Source: a bacterium
Lineage (GTDB): Bacteria > Krumholzibacteriota > Krumholzibacteriia > LZORAL124-64-63
NCBI GenBank assembly: GCA_020440705.1
Contig: JAGRNP010000022.1
Span: forward strand, 1 to 45,958
DNA length: 45,958 nucleotides
Reading direction: 5' to 3'
Position numbers and translations under genes: made by a program. Shown here one piece after another: positions 35,127-45,400 of this stretch; position 1 is the first letter of the stretch, and each line of letters begins with the position of its first letter. Below the pieces are notes generated by a model, which saw nothing but the letters and a program-made list of their open reading frames with translations, searched no databases and was not told the DNA's origin.

Positions 35127-36359
35127 ATGCGCATCGCCTTCGTGGCCCAACCCATCGATCCGGTGCTGCCCCCGCATCAGAACTCGATCGGCCTGATCAT
35201 CCACCACACGGCCTGCCGGCTCGCCGCCGAGCACGACGTGACGATCTTCGTCAACGCGCGCCACAACGATCCGGCCAACGTCCCGGACGACGGGATCACC
35301 TACCGGTTCGTGTCCGACTGGCCGGACACGCCGGTGCTGGACTTCCTCGGCCGGTTTCCCAACCGTTTCCCCCAGTCCGCCATCGTGGCGTCGGACCACT
35401 ACTACCGCGGCTACGCCGGTCGGGTGGCCGGGGGCCTGGCGCGGGGGAACTACGACTGGGTCCACGTGCTGAACTTCTCCCAGTTCATGCCGCTCTTCAA
35501 GCGCCGCGCGCCCCGCTCGCGCTTCGCCCTCGAGATGCAGTGCGAGTGGCTGACCCAGTTTCCGCCCGCCGCGGTGCGTCGCCGCGTGCAGGACGTCGAT
35601 CTGATCACCGGTTCGAGCGGCTACATCGCCCGGCTCATCAGGGACCGGTACCCCGAAATCGCCGACCGCTGCCACACGCTCTACAACGGCTACGACGACG
35701 AGCGCTTCTCGCCCGGGGAGCCCCGCGGCGACGCGCGGCCGACCCGCATCGTCTTTGTCGGACGGGTCTCGCCCGAGAAGGGCATCCACACCCTCCTGGA
35801 CGCCATGGAGCGGGTGGTGGCCGAGCGGCCGGACGCCCATCTGGACCTGGTCGGACCGCTCGGGGCCCTGCCCCTGGCCTACATCGTCGGCATCAGCGAG
35901 GATCCGAAGGTGCAGGCGCTGGCGGCCTACTACGACGGCCAGGTGTGCACCGACTACGAGGCCTACCTGCGCGAACGGGCGGGCCGGTCGCCCCTGGCGG
36001 GGCACGTGACGTTCGTGGGCGGCGTCCCCCAGGCCGAGTTGTGCGACTGGTACCGCCGCAGCGACGTGCTGGCGAATCCGTCGTTCAGCGAGTCATTCGG
36101 CATGAGCCTGGTCGAGGGCATGGCCACGGGCCTGCCGGCGGTGGCCACCCGCATCGGCGGCATGCCGGAGATCGTGGTGCCCGGGGAAACGGGGCATCTG
36201 CGGGAGTCCGGCGATGCCGCAGGGCTGGCGGCCGACCTGCTGGATTGCCTGCAGAGCGCGGCGCGACGCGACGAACTGGGAGCGGCCGGCCTGCGGCGCG
36301 CCCGCGAGGTGTTCACCTGGGAGGCCCGGGCCCGCACCCTGGCCGACCTGTTTTCCTGA
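35127..36359 (+). CDS. Glycosyltransferase family 4
   Basis: A 410-residue GT-B enzyme. It starts MRIAFVAQPIDPVLPPHQNS; the donor domain has RIVFVGRVSPEKGIHTLLDA and then NPSFSESFGMSLVEGMATG with the E-x7-E motif. The N-terminal loop PPHQNSIG is typical of a subset of GT4 enzymes active on lipid-linked acceptors. The start at 35127 is the first codon of the family match; AGGAAA lies about 14 bases upstream, a rather long spacing. It precedes the O-polysaccharide exporter genes by 127 bases; a TACGAT (36408-36413) in that gap could be a separate -10 for the exporter. Confidence 0.9.
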   Translation: MRIAFVAQPIDPVLPPHQNSIGLIIHHTACRLAAEHDVTIFVNARHNDPANVPDDGITYRFVSDWPDTPVLDFLGRFPNRFPQSAIVASDHYYRGYAGRVAGGLARGNYDWVHVLNFSQFMPLFKRRAPRSRFALEMQCEWLTQFPPAAVRRRVQDVDLITGSSGYIARLIRDRYPEIADRCHTLYNGYDDERFSPGEPRGDARPTRIVFVGRVSPEKGIHTLLDAMERVVAERPDAHLDLVGPLGALPLAYIVGISEDPKVQALAAYYDGQVCTDYEAYLRERAGRSPLAGHVTFVGGVPQAELCDWYRRSDVLANPSFSESFGMSLVEGMATGLPAVATRIGGMPEIVVPGETGHLRESGDAAGLAADLLDCLQSAARRDELGAAGLRRAREVFTWEARARTLADLFS

Positions 36360-36486
36360 TTCGGCGCCGCTGGCGTTCGCTTCTAAATCCGCCCATGGAA
36401 GTGCCGATACGATAGGCGTTTGAAGCCATGGCCGACGTCCGCCACCCGAGTCCGGCGGCTCCCGGCCACAACCGGAAGATGGAGAC

Positions 36487-37272
36487 ATGCAGCGCGATTC
36501 ATTCGGCGAGTTCTGGCAGTACCGGGAACTGCTCATGTTCATGGTGTGGCGCGACCTGAAGGTGCGCTACAAGCAGACCCTGCTGGGGGTGGCCTGGGCC
36601 GTGATCCAGCCGCTGGTCTCGACCCTGATCTTCTTCCTCTTCTTCGGCAAGATGGCCAAGATGCCCAGCGACGGCGTGCCCTATCCGGTGTTCGCGTATC
36701 TGGGCATGGTGGGCTGGACGTTCTTCTCCGGCGCCACCTCGTACGCCTCGAACAGCCTGGTCAACAACAGCCAGCTGCTGACGAAGGTCTACTTCCCGCG
36801 GCTGGTGATCCCCACCGCGGGTGTCCTGAGCCTGCTGCCGGACTTCCTGATCGGCGCCGTCGTCGGCGTCGTGATCATGCTCGTCTACGGCGTGCCCCTG
36901 GTGTGGACCTTCCTGCTGTGGCCCCTGATGCTGGTGCCCCTGACCATGGTCACGCTCGGCGTGAGCCTCATCCTCGCGACCCTGAACGTGCGCTACCGCG
37001 ACATCAAGTACGCCATCCCGTTCATCCTGCAGATGTGGATGTTCCTGACGCCGCTGATCTACCCGACGAGCATCATCCCCGAGAAGTTCCGCTTCCTGAG
37101 CCTCATGAATCCCATGACCGGGGTCATCGACGCCTTCCGCTCGCTGGCCCTGCCGGACCGCCCGGTCAACTGGGAGACCCTGGGCATCTCCGTCGGGATC
37201 GGTCTCGTCATCCTGATCGCCGGCCTCGTGCATTTCCGCCGCGCGGAACGCGAGTTCGCCGACGTCATCTGA
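36487..37272 (+). CDS. wzm: ABC-2 type O-polysaccharide exporter permease (Wzm)
   Basis: A 261-residue membrane protein with six helices. FWQYRELLMFMVWRDLKVRY is the amphipathic N-terminal segment of Wzm/TagG permeases. KQTLLGVAWAVIQPL follows, and NVRYRDIKYAIPFILQMWMF is the conserved cytoplasmic coupling region. It forms the channel that moves a finished lipid-linked polysaccharide across the inner membrane, with the ATPase encoded 22 bases downstream. GATGGAGACATG gives the ribosome site. Confidence 0.94.
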   Translation: MQRDSFGEFWQYRELLMFMVWRDLKVRYKQTLLGVAWAVIQPLVSTLIFFLFFGKMAKMPSDGVPYPVFAYLGMVGWTFFSGATSYASNSLVNNSQLLTKVYFPRLVIPTAGVLSLLPDFLIGAVVGVVIMLVYGVPLVWTFLLWPLMLVPLTMVTLGVSLILATLNVRYRDIKYAIPFILQMWMFLTPLIYPTSIIPEKFRFLSLMNPMTGVIDAFRSLALPDRPVNWETLGISVGIGLVILIAGLVHFRRAEREFADVI

Positions 37273-37294
37273 GCCGGGAGCGGGAGCCGCGGAC

Positions 37295-38557
37295 ATGGTC
37301 GCCATCGACGTCAAGAACATCTGCAAGCAGTACCGGCTGGGGGAGTTCCTCCAGGGGGACACCATGCTGCGCGAGGCCCTCGTGAACTTCGTGCGCAACG
37401 CCCGCGGGCGGTCGCGCCGGGAGATCGAGTCGATCTGGGCCCTGCGGGACATCAGCTTCCGCATCGACCAGGGCGAGGTCGTGGGCCTGGTCGGCCGCAA
37501 CGGCGCCGGCAAGAGCACCCTGCTCAAGGTGCTCTCGCGCATCACGTACCCGACCTCCGGGGGCTTCGATGTCCATGGGCGCCTGGCCGCCATGCTCGAG
37601 GTGGGCACCGGCTTCCACGAGGAGCTCACCGGCCGCGAGAACATCTACATGAACGGCTCGATCATGGGCATGAAGCGCGACGAGATCACCGCGAAGATCG
37701 ACCAGATCGTGGCCTTCGCCGGCGTCGAGGCCTTCATCGACACGCCCATCAAGCGCTACAGCTCGGGCATGCGCCTGCGGCTCGGCTTCGCCGTGGCGGC
37801 CCACCTCGAGCCGGACATCCTGCTCGTCGACGAGGTGCTCGCCGTGGGCGACGCCGAGTTCCAGAAGAAGTGCCTGCAGACCATGGACGACCTGCGCGGG
37901 GGCGGGCGCACCGTCATCTTCGTCTCCCACAACATGGCCGCCGTGGAGAACCTGTGCCAGCGGGTGATCTGGATCGACAAGGGCCAGGTGCGCATGGACG
38001 GCCCCGCGGAGGAGGTCGTGCGCGCCTACATGGGCACCTTCTCCACCTCGCAGGGCGGCGGCGCCGACCTGGCGCAGATCGACTCGCGCCACGGCACGGG
38101 GGAGATCCGGCTGGCCGGTGTCGACTTCCTCGACGGCGCGGGCCAGACCAAGAACTTCATCCGCTCGGGCGACGCGCTCACCGTGCGGCTGAGCACCGAG
38201 GCCCGCACCGAGGTGCGCGACCTGCATGTGGGCCTGGAGATCCGCAACGAGCTGGGCATGCTGCTGTCGATCACGAACAACTGGATGACGGGGCCGAGCC
38301 TGCCGCGGGTGGCGCCGGGCGCGCACGTGTACGACCTGGACATCGACTTCCTCAACCTGATGCCCGGTCGCTACTACCTCACGGCCTGGCTCAAGGGCCC
38401 GGACAGCAAGGACTTCGACCTGCTCGAGAACTGCGTCCTGATGGACGTCGAGACCTCGGACTACTACGGCACCGGCCGCGGCGTCGACCCGCGCTTCGGC
38501 ATCATCTTCCAGCAGGCCCGCTGGCGGGCGGACGGCGCCCCGCGGGCCGGCGCCTGA
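37295..38557 (+). CDS. wzt: O-polysaccharide exporter ATPase with C-terminal Wzt domain
   Basis: A 420-residue ATPase. The nucleotide-binding domain (1 to about 245) has Walker A GRNGAGKST (67-75), signature YSSGM (155-159), Walker B ILLVDE (175-180) and switch H212. The C-terminal domain, about 265-410, is a Wzt_C-like beta-sandwich (HVGLEIRNELGM, NLMPGRYYLTAWL), which in E. coli O8/O9a recognises the terminal modification of the polymer. Its presence implies export of a capped polysaccharide with matching specificity. It ends 2 bases before the PIG-L-type gene. Confidence 0.94.
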   Translation: MVAIDVKNICKQYRLGEFLQGDTMLREALVNFVRNARGRSRREIESIWALRDISFRIDQGEVVGLVGRNGAGKSTLLKVLSRITYPTSGGFDVHGRLAAMLEVGTGFHEELTGRENIYMNGSIMGMKRDEITAKIDQIVAFAGVEAFIDTPIKRYSSGMRLRLGFAVAAHLEPDILLVDEVLAVGDAEFQKKCLQTMDDLRGGGRTVIFVSHNMAAVENLCQRVIWIDKGQVRMDGPAEEVVRAYMGTFSTSQGGGADLAQIDSRHGTGEIRLAGVDFLDGAGQTKNFIRSGDALTVRLSTEARTEVRDLHVGLEIRNELGMLLSITNNWMTGPSLPRVAPGAHVYDLDIDFLNLMPGRYYLTAWLKGPDSKDFDLLENCVLMDVETSDYYGTGRGVDPRFGIIFQQARWRADGAPRAGA

Positions 38558-38558
38558 C

Positions 38559-39464
38559 GTGGCTGGCCTGCGCGGCATCGCGATCTCGCTGGTCGAGGCG
38601 ATCGCCGCGGGCAGGAGCCGGCCCTTCGATGCGTCTGATCTCGCGCGCCCGGCCCTCGTCTTCGCCCCCCATCAGGACGACGAGACCCTCGGCTGCGGCG
38701 GTCTGATCGCCCTGAAACGGCGCGCCGGCGTGCCCGTGTCCGTGGTCTTCCTGACCGACGGCGCCACCTCCCACGCGACCCGGATGCCCGCCGACGAGCT
38801 CGTGGCGCGCCGCCGCGGCGAAGCCGTCGCCGCCTGCGCCGTCCTGGGCGTCGCCGCGGCGGACGTGCACTTCCTCGACCTGCCGGACGGCGAGCTGACC
38901 GGCCGGCTCGCCGCGGCGGCGGACGCCGCCGGCGGGGTGCTCGACGTCCATCCGGACCACGGGCAGGTCTTCGTGCCCTACGCCGGGGACACGACTCCCG
39001 ATCACATCGCCGCGCGGGCGGCCGTCCTGGCGGCGCTGGGGGAGCGGCCCGAACGCGCGTGGACCGTGTTCGAGTACCCGGTCTGGTTCTGGCACCACTG
39101 GCCCTGGGCGCGGCCCGACCTGGCCCGCCGCCTGCAGTGGCCGGCCGCCGTGGCCCGCGGCCTGGGCGCGGCGGCTCCCATCGCCGCCGAACGGGAGCAG
39201 GTTTACCTGTACCCGAACCCGCTGCGGGGCGATGATGTGAAGATCCGGTTCTACAGCACCGGCACCGAGCCCGCGCGCTTCGCCCTCTTCAACCTGGAGG
39301 GCGAGCTGGTGGCCTCGCGCGAGACGGACGTCACCGCCGACGCGGTGAACGAGGCCGTCCTCACGTTGCCGGACCTCGCCAGCGGGCTCTATGTGGCCCG
39401 CCTCGAATTCGTCGGCCCCCGGGGCCGGGAGATCAGGACCCTCACCCTCGCGGTGGAGAAGTAG
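38559..39464 (+). CDS. PIG-L deacetylase domain fused to a secretion-type C-terminal domain
   Basis: A 301-residue chimera. Residues about 30-200 are a PIG-L/LmbE-type zinc N-deacetylase: FAPHQDDETLGCGG (36-49) with the HxDD metal motif, LPDGEL, TTPDH (145-149, H149 metal ligand) and FEYPVWFWHHWPW. The usual C-terminal helix with 'K..Al..h.SQ' is missing. From about 214 the chain becomes YLYPNPLRGDDVKIRFYS, FNLEGELVASRE, LASGLYVARLEF and final LAVEK, which is the C-terminal sorting domain of large extracellular proteins. There is no signal peptide. It may be a real fusion, a deletion scar, or an assembly join. It sits between wzt and the 39.5-46 kb surface cluster. Confidence 0.75.
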   Translation: MAGLRGIAISLVEAIAAGRSRPFDASDLARPALVFAPHQDDETLGCGGLIALKRRAGVPVSVVFLTDGATSHATRMPADELVARRRGEAVAACAVLGVAAADVHFLDLPDGELTGRLAAAADAAGGVLDVHPDHGQVFVPYAGDTTPDHIAARAAVLAALGERPERAWTVFEYPVWFWHHWPWARPDLARRLQWPAAVARGLGAAAPIAAEREQVYLYPNPLRGDDVKIRFYSTGTEPARFALFNLEGELVASRETDVTADAVNEAVLTLPDLASGLYVARLEFVGPRGREIRTLTLAVEK

Positions 39465-39491
39465 GGCCCCGCGAGGCCCGTGGGAGGAATC

Positions 39492-40460
39492 ATGCACGCG
39501 ATCACGAAGCACAGCCGACGCCTGGTGGCGCTCGCCCTCGTTCTGGCCGTCCTGCCGCTGGTGGTGCCGGCGGCTCCGGCCCGGGCCGAAGAGGAGACCG
39601 GACGGGCGGCGTGGCTGCTCGGCCGGGGACAATTGGAGGACCTGGCCCTGACCGGCCAGCGTTTCGAACAGGGCGAGATCGGGGGCGGCGGCGAAAGCCT
39701 CGAGGTGCCCGGACTGGAGGACGGCAAGGGGATCTCGGGCGCGTGGCCCGTCCTGATGTCGCTCGTCCTGCCGGGTGCGGGCGAGGTGGCCCTCGGCTAC
39801 AAGCGCGGCTACTTCATGGCCGCGGCCGACATCTACGCCTGGACGCGCGTCGCCAAGTACCACGGCGACGGCAACGACATCAAGGAAGCGTACATCGCCT
39901 TCGCCAACGAGCACTACTCGGACGCCGACCTGGTGCGGGGCTACACCTCCGACCAGGTCTCGGCCGGCTACCGCTACGGCCAGGGGGCGACCTACTTCCC
40001 GGGTGTCGGCGCCATCAACAGCGAGAGCGAACTGGAGAACCTGCCGCTGTACGTGACCAAGGAAGACGACTTCCGCGAGTACTACGAGAACCTGGGCAAG
40101 TGGGACCAGTTCATCTTCGGCTGGGACGACTACGTGCGGCCCGACGACGCCATCAGCATCGGTGTCGTCTACACGCCCACCGGCGAGCGCGATCCCGACC
40201 TGCAGCAGCCGTGGGTTTCGAAGAACCGCGAGATCTACCGCGAGATGCGCGGGCAGTCGAACGACGCCTACAAGGACCGTGACCGCTGGCTGTACGTGAA
40301 CATCGGCCTGCGGCTGGTGAGCGTGCTCCAGGTCGCCTACCTGCAGGGGCTGCTCGGCGGACGCGGCGGCGAGCTCGAGGTCTCGGGCCACGCGGTCGAG
40401 ATCCGGGCCATCCCCATGGGCTTCGACGCGGGTTCGCTGTCGGCGTCGGTATCGTTCTAG
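39492..40460 (+). CDS. DUF5683-like exported membrane protein, first copy
   Basis: A 322-residue protein. Signal peptide 1-32 (MHAITKHSRR, hydrophobic core, PARA). A membrane motif LMSLVLPGAGEVALGYKRGYF (88-108) is the 'PGaGq-y-ng' signature of DUF5683-type proteins, which are widespread in FCB bacteria and of unknown function. GTTYFPGVG-like and aromatic repeats follow, and the end is a beta-rich EIRAIPMGFDAGSLSASVSF that could be an outer-membrane strand. GGAGGA lies 5 bases before the ATG at 39492. The next gene carries the same motif. Confidence 0.72.
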   Translation: MHAITKHSRRLVALALVLAVLPLVVPAAPARAEEETGRAAWLLGRGQLEDLALTGQRFEQGEIGGGGESLEVPGLEDGKGISGAWPVLMSLVLPGAGEVALGYKRGYFMAAADIYAWTRVAKYHGDGNDIKEAYIAFANEHYSDADLVRGYTSDQVSAGYRYGQGATYFPGVGAINSESELENLPLYVTKEDDFREYYENLGKWDQFIFGWDDYVRPDDAISIGVVYTPTGERDPDLQQPWVSKNREIYREMRGQSNDAYKDRDRWLYVNIGLRLVSVLQVAYLQGLLGGRGGELEVSGHAVEIRAIPMGFDAGSLSASVSF

Positions 40461-40494
40461 ATTCACCACCCCTGGCCAACCGGGAGGGCCGATC

Positions 40495-41367
40495 TTGGCG
40501 CACAGATTCATGCAGAGCACGGGCAGGCTGACCACCCTGGCGATCGTCGTGGTCGCCGTCGCGACCGCGGCCGGAGCGGCCCTGGCGGACAGCGGCGCCG
40601 AAGCGGCGTTCCTGCGCACCGAGTACCAGGTGCTCGGCGCCGGAGCCTCGAGCCGCTGGCAGGCCCGCGACACCCATTTCCAGATCGGCGGCGAGGAGAG
40701 CAACCGGAACCGGGAGTTCGGCTCGCCGGAGAAGCCGGAGGAGAAGGAGGCCCAGGTCGAGGGCCACCACTCGAACACCGGCGAGAAGGTGAAGGCCGGC
40801 CTGTACTCGGCGATCCTGCCGGGCGCCGGCCAGTACTACAACGGGCAGAAGTCGAAGGCCTACATCATGGGCGGCATCGAGGTCGCCATCTGGACGGCGT
40901 GGTTCGTCTTCGACGCCCAGGGCGACAACAAGCGCGACGACGCCGAGGAGTGGGCGGCCCTGTACGCCGGCACCAGCGGCGAGCACCCGGACAGCTACTG
41001 GCAGGACGTGGGGCACTTCGCCAACAGCGACTCCTACAACGAGTCGGTGCTGCGCGAGGCGCGGGCCCTGGGCGAGACGCCGTCCGGCCTGGTGAGCGGA
41101 GCCGACACCTGGCAGTGGGTGAACGACGACCGCCAGACCAGCTACCAGCAGCTGCGGGCCGACGGCAACGCGGCCTACGACCGGCGCGACTTCATGATCC
41201 TCTTCGCGGTGGTCAACCGGGTGGTGTCGGTGGTCGACGCGGTGATCGGCGCCGGCGGCAAGGCGGGCGCCATCGAGACCGAGGTCATGGGCCTGAACCT
41301 GGAAATGGAGATGCTGCCGTCGTGGCAGGATCCCGGGGCCCGCTGCGTCGTTTCGCGGAGCTTCTGA
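40495..41367 (+). CDS. DUF5683-like exported membrane protein, second copy
   Basis: A 290-residue protein. The TTG start at 40495 follows GGGAGGG; an ATG at 40510 is the alternative. Signal-like segment 11-32. A charged linker at 60-100 is followed by YSAILPGAGQYYNGQKSKAY (104-123), the canonical DUF5683 motif, and a second hydrophobic stretch with MGGIEVAIWTAWFVF. It shares only the motif with the first copy, so the two are distant relatives. It overlaps the next gene by TGATG. Confidence 0.72.
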   Translation: MAHRFMQSTGRLTTLAIVVVAVATAAGAALADSGAEAAFLRTEYQVLGAGASSRWQARDTHFQIGGEESNRNREFGSPEKPEEKEAQVEGHHSNTGEKVKAGLYSAILPGAGQYYNGQKSKAYIMGGIEVAIWTAWFVFDAQGDNKRDDAEEWAALYAGTSGEHPDSYWQDVGHFANSDSYNESVLREARALGETPSGLVSGADTWQWVNDDRQTSYQQLRADGNAAYDRRDFMILFAVVNRVVSVVDAVIGAGGKAGAIETEVMGLNLEMEMLPSWQDPGARCVVSRSF

Positions 41368-42404
41368 TGCGGGCGCGCCGCACGGCCGGTGGCGGCGTCC
41401 CGGTGCGGGTCCGGGCCGGTGTCCTGACCCTCGTCGTGGCGGGCGGCGGCCTGCTGCTGGCGGCCTGTGCGCCGGGTCCCGACCCGACCGTGGGCACCGA
41501 CGGAGCGCTGCCCGAGGCGTCCGGCACGCCGCGTCCGGGCTCGGCCGTGGCGGCGGTCGATTTCCTCTACGCCTACGAGAACCGGCCCAGCGAGCTGTAC
41601 TACCCCATCGAGGGGCTCGGCGGCTGCGAGTTCAGCCCCGAGGGCACCCTCATCTTCACCGACGAGAAGCGTGGCAAGGTCTACGGCCGCGACGGCAACA
41701 CGCGCACCTGGTACGAGTTCGACTCGCCCACGAGCCGACCCTACCAGCCCGTCGACGCGGCGGTGGACGGGTTCAAGGTGCTCGTCCTGGACCGGGGTTC
41801 CGGGCAGGTGAACCGGCACGACCTGAGCGGGGCATTCCTCGACGTGCTGGTCGACATCCGCCGGGTCGATCCCGTGATCCAGACCAGCCCGTCGGCCTTC
41901 GGGGTCGACCGCGACGGGCGCATGGCCCTCGCGGACCAGGCCCAGCAGCAGGTGCTGCTCCTCGACACGTTCCAGAACCTGACCATGCGCGTGGGCGATC
42001 CGGGCAGCCTGCGCGACCAGTTCACGGACCCCTCGGGCCTGACCTTCCTGCCCGACGGCAGCTTCCTCGTGGCCGACCGCGGCAACCGCCGTCTGGCCCA
42101 CTACGGGCGCATGGGCTTCTTCGAGGCCAACTTCGGCGGCGACAACGTGCCGCGCAATCCGTTCCTGGCCCCCGAAGGCCTGGACTGCGACCGCCACGGC
42201 AACGTCTTCGTGGCCGACTCCGGCCTCGGCGTGGTCCACGTCCTGGGCCAGCGTCTCAACTACGCCTTCTCCTTCGGCGGCCCCCAGGACGGTGCGGGCG
42301 AAACGGTCGCCCCCGTCGACGTGTCCGTGGGCCCCGACGACCGGCTGGCCGTCACCGACCGGGGCCGGTCCGCCGTCCTGATCTACCGCATCGTCTACAA
42401 CTGA
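41367..42404 (+). CDS. NHL-repeat-like beta-propeller lipoprotein
   Basis: A 345-residue lipoprotein. The N-terminus ends in LLLAAC with lipobox Cys34 (LLLAAC, 29-34), so the mature protein is lipid-anchored. The rest consists of repeated blocks of about 40 residues: DPSGLTFLPDGSFLVADRGNRR, APEGLDCDRHGNVFVADSG and DVSVGPDDRLAVTDRG-type strands, typical of NHL six-bladed propellers. Propellers usually act as binding platforms; the partner is unknown. The ATG at 41367 overlaps the previous stop. The next gene starts 1 base after its stop. Confidence 0.82.
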   Translation: MRARRTAGGGVPVRVRAGVLTLVVAGGGLLLAACAPGPDPTVGTDGALPEASGTPRPGSAVAAVDFLYAYENRPSELYYPIEGLGGCEFSPEGTLIFTDEKRGKVYGRDGNTRTWYEFDSPTSRPYQPVDAAVDGFKVLVLDRGSGQVNRHDLSGAFLDVLVDIRRVDPVIQTSPSAFGVDRDGRMALADQAQQQVLLLDTFQNLTMRVGDPGSLRDQFTDPSGLTFLPDGSFLVADRGNRRLAHYGRMGFFEANFGGDNVPRNPFLAPEGLDCDRHGNVFVADSGLGVVHVLGQRLNYAFSFGGPQDGAGETVAPVDVSVGPDDRLAVTDRGRSAVLIYRIVYN

Positions 42405-42405
42405 C

Positions 42406-45400
42406 ATGGCGCGGGCCGCCGGCAGGGGCGCCGGGTCACGACGGGGGGCGCTCCCGGTGGTGCTGGCCTGTCTGGCTCTCGCCGGCCTGGCCGCGGGCGC
42501 CGCACGGGCCGAAGAGGACGGACCGTGGGTCGCCGAGACCGAGTTCCACCTGGTCCCGGCCGGCGGCCGGGCCCTGCAGCTGGCGCACGGCTTCATCGAT
42601 CCGGGCTCGGTGCGGGTCGACGTGGACGGCGAAGCGTGGCAGGCCGAGGTCGATTTCCGGCTCCGCGCCCGCAGTGGTCTGCTCGTGCCCCAGCGCAACT
42701 GGGTGACGGCGGCGGCGGATTCGGCGGCGGCGCCGGCCAAAGCCCTGGTCATGGTGCGCTACCGCCACCTGGCGGTCCCGGTGCCGCCGCGACGCGACCT
42801 GCGGCCGGTGTCCCCGGCGCCCGATCCCCGCGGGGCCGCGGACGGGAGCCTCTTCCTGCCGCCGGCCGCCCCGGGCGCCTGGACGACCAGCCAGCTGCAG
42901 GTCTCGGGCTCGAAGACCGTCCAGGTCTCCAGCGGGAGCCGGCGCGAGATGACGGTCGACCAGAATCTCCGCCTGACCATCATGGGCCAGCTCACGCCGG
43001 AGATCGGCGTGCGCGCCTTCCTCTCGGACGACAACCTGCCCGTGGTGCCCGAGGGCAACACCGAAGAGCTGCGCGACATCGACAAGGTGCTCGTCGAGCT
43101 GACGGCGCCGAACTGGCGCGCCACCCTGGGCGACTTCGTGGCCGAGCGCACGGGCACCGTCTTCGGCGACTATCGGCGCAAGCTGCAGGGCATCTCCGTG
43201 CAGGCCGACCCGGGGCCGGCCCGGGCCGAGGTCCTGGCCGGCTCGCCGCGCGGGCGCTACCGCACCCTGCAGATCCGCGGCCAGGAGGCCAACCAGGGGC
43301 CCTACTACCTGGGCGGGGGCGGCGCCGCCGGCAATCTCTTCATCGTGGCCGGCAGCGAGCGCGTGAGCCTCGACGGCGAAGCGCTCACGCGGGGCGCCGA
43401 CCGCGACTACGTCATCGACTACGTCACCGGCACGGTCACCTTCACCTACCGGCGCCTGGTCACCGCCGAGTCGACCATCGTCGTCGAGTTCGAGGAGGGC
43501 GAGGGGCCGTACGCCCGCACGGTGGTGGGCGGCGGCGCGGGCGTCGACTTCACCGTGCCCCTGCTGGGGGCCGCGGGACGCTTCGACGCGCGGGTGATCC
43601 GCGAGAGGGACGATCCGAGCCGGCTGCGCACCGGAGAGCTGGGCGACGACGACGAGGCCATCCTGGCCGGGGCCGGCGACGACCCGGCCCGCGCCGTGGC
43701 CCCGGGCGCCACGCCCACCTTGCCCGGCGAGGGAGACTACGACCAGGCCCTCGACGGCGCCAAGACCATCTACGTCTTCGACGAGACCGGCGGCGACTGG
43801 GCCCTGGAGACCTTCTACGTGGGGCCGGGCGAAGGGGACTACACCCTCGAGCGGCTCACCGAGACGGGCAAGAAGGTCTTCCGGCACGTGGGCGACGGCC
43901 TGGGCAGCTACCGGGTCGGGCGGCCCCTGCCCCTGCCCGGCCAGCAGAGCGTGGCCACCTTCGTGGCCGCCGTGGGCGACACCGCCGCCACCCATGTGCA
44001 GGCCGAGTGGAATCTGGGCCGCGAGGACGCGAACCAGCTCTCGGACCTGGATGACGGCGACGACAGCGGGGGCGCCGGTCACGTGCAGGCCGCCCTGCGC
44101 GACCGCGCCCTGGGGCCGGGCCGGGTCGACCTGCAGGCGGTGTGGGAACAGAAGGACGCGCGCTTCCGCGGCTTCCAGCTGCACAGGTCGATCTTCGACT
44201 ACGCCGCCTGGGGCCTCGACGACCGCGCCCGGCGCGAGGGTTTCCTCCTGGAGTCCGAACGCGAGAGCCGGCTGGAGGGCGCCTGGCGGACCGGTGGACG
44301 GGACGACCGGCTGGAGATCTCCGGCCGCCTCGCCTCGCTGCGGCACGGCGACGACCTGGCCGCCGAGCAGGCCCAGGGGCAGCTGACCTGGAACTGGGCC
44401 GGAGGACGGGGTCGCCACCTGCTGCAGAAGGCGCGGGCCGACGACGCGGCCGACCCGCTCGCGATCCGGCGGGCCGAGCGGCGCCACGAGGTGAGCTGGA
44501 ACGTCGGGCCGGTGGTGCCGCGGGTCCATCACACGCTCACGCGCTGGGAGGACGGCGCGCGCACCGGCGCCGCGGCGGGCGGCTTCCGCCTGGAGGAGTA
44601 CGGCTGGCGCCTGGCGTCCCGCGACGGCGCGCGCCTGGCCTGGAACGTCGGCTTCGTGCGGGGCCTGGCCGACTCCCTGCGCGCCGACGGATGGGCGCGC
44701 GAACGCGACAGCCGCACCAGCCGCGCCGGCGTCACCACCGGCCGTTTCGCGGGCATGCGCCTCGTGGGCGAGGCCACCCTGCGCGAGACCCGCAGCCCGG
44801 GCGGCTCCGACCAGACCACCCGCCTCGGCCGCGTCAACCTGTCCGGGCGCTGGGACCGCGCCGGCAGCGACTGGTCCGTCGGCTACCGGGTCGACAACAG
44901 CCGCTCCGAGGTGCTCGACCGGCAGATCGTCTTCGTGGGCGACGGCCAGGGCGACTTCAACGAGGACGGCCTGTACGTGGGCGACGGGCAGGGCGAGTAC
45001 GACATGGTCCTGGTCGGGACCGACAGCCTCGTGGCCACGACCGGTGTCGTCGCGGACCTGAACTGGCGCCAGGGCTTCCGCTTCCTCGGCGAGAACCGCT
45101 GGTACGGCGCCTGGACGGCCATGACCCTCGCCGCCCTCGAGGGCCGGAGCACCACCGACGACGTCGGGGCCCTGCTGCGCCTGGATCCGGACGTCATCTT
45201 CGCCAAGGACCAGGCGGTGCTGGGCGACCTGAACTTCAGCGAGGAGCTGGTGCTGCTGCAGCACCTGCGCACCGTCGATCTGCGGGGCAAGTTCAGCTAC
45301 CGGGAGACGGTCGACCGGCAGTTCGCCGACCATCCCGAAGACCGGACCGGCCGCGTCTGGCAGGTCACCGGCAACGTGAACGTGACCCGGCGCAGCGCCG

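Noticed and set aside
36360-36486. Separate promoter of wzm/wzt based on TACGAT at 36408
   Set aside because: The -10 is good but no -35-like hexamer lies 16-19 bases upstream, so it was not listed as a feature.
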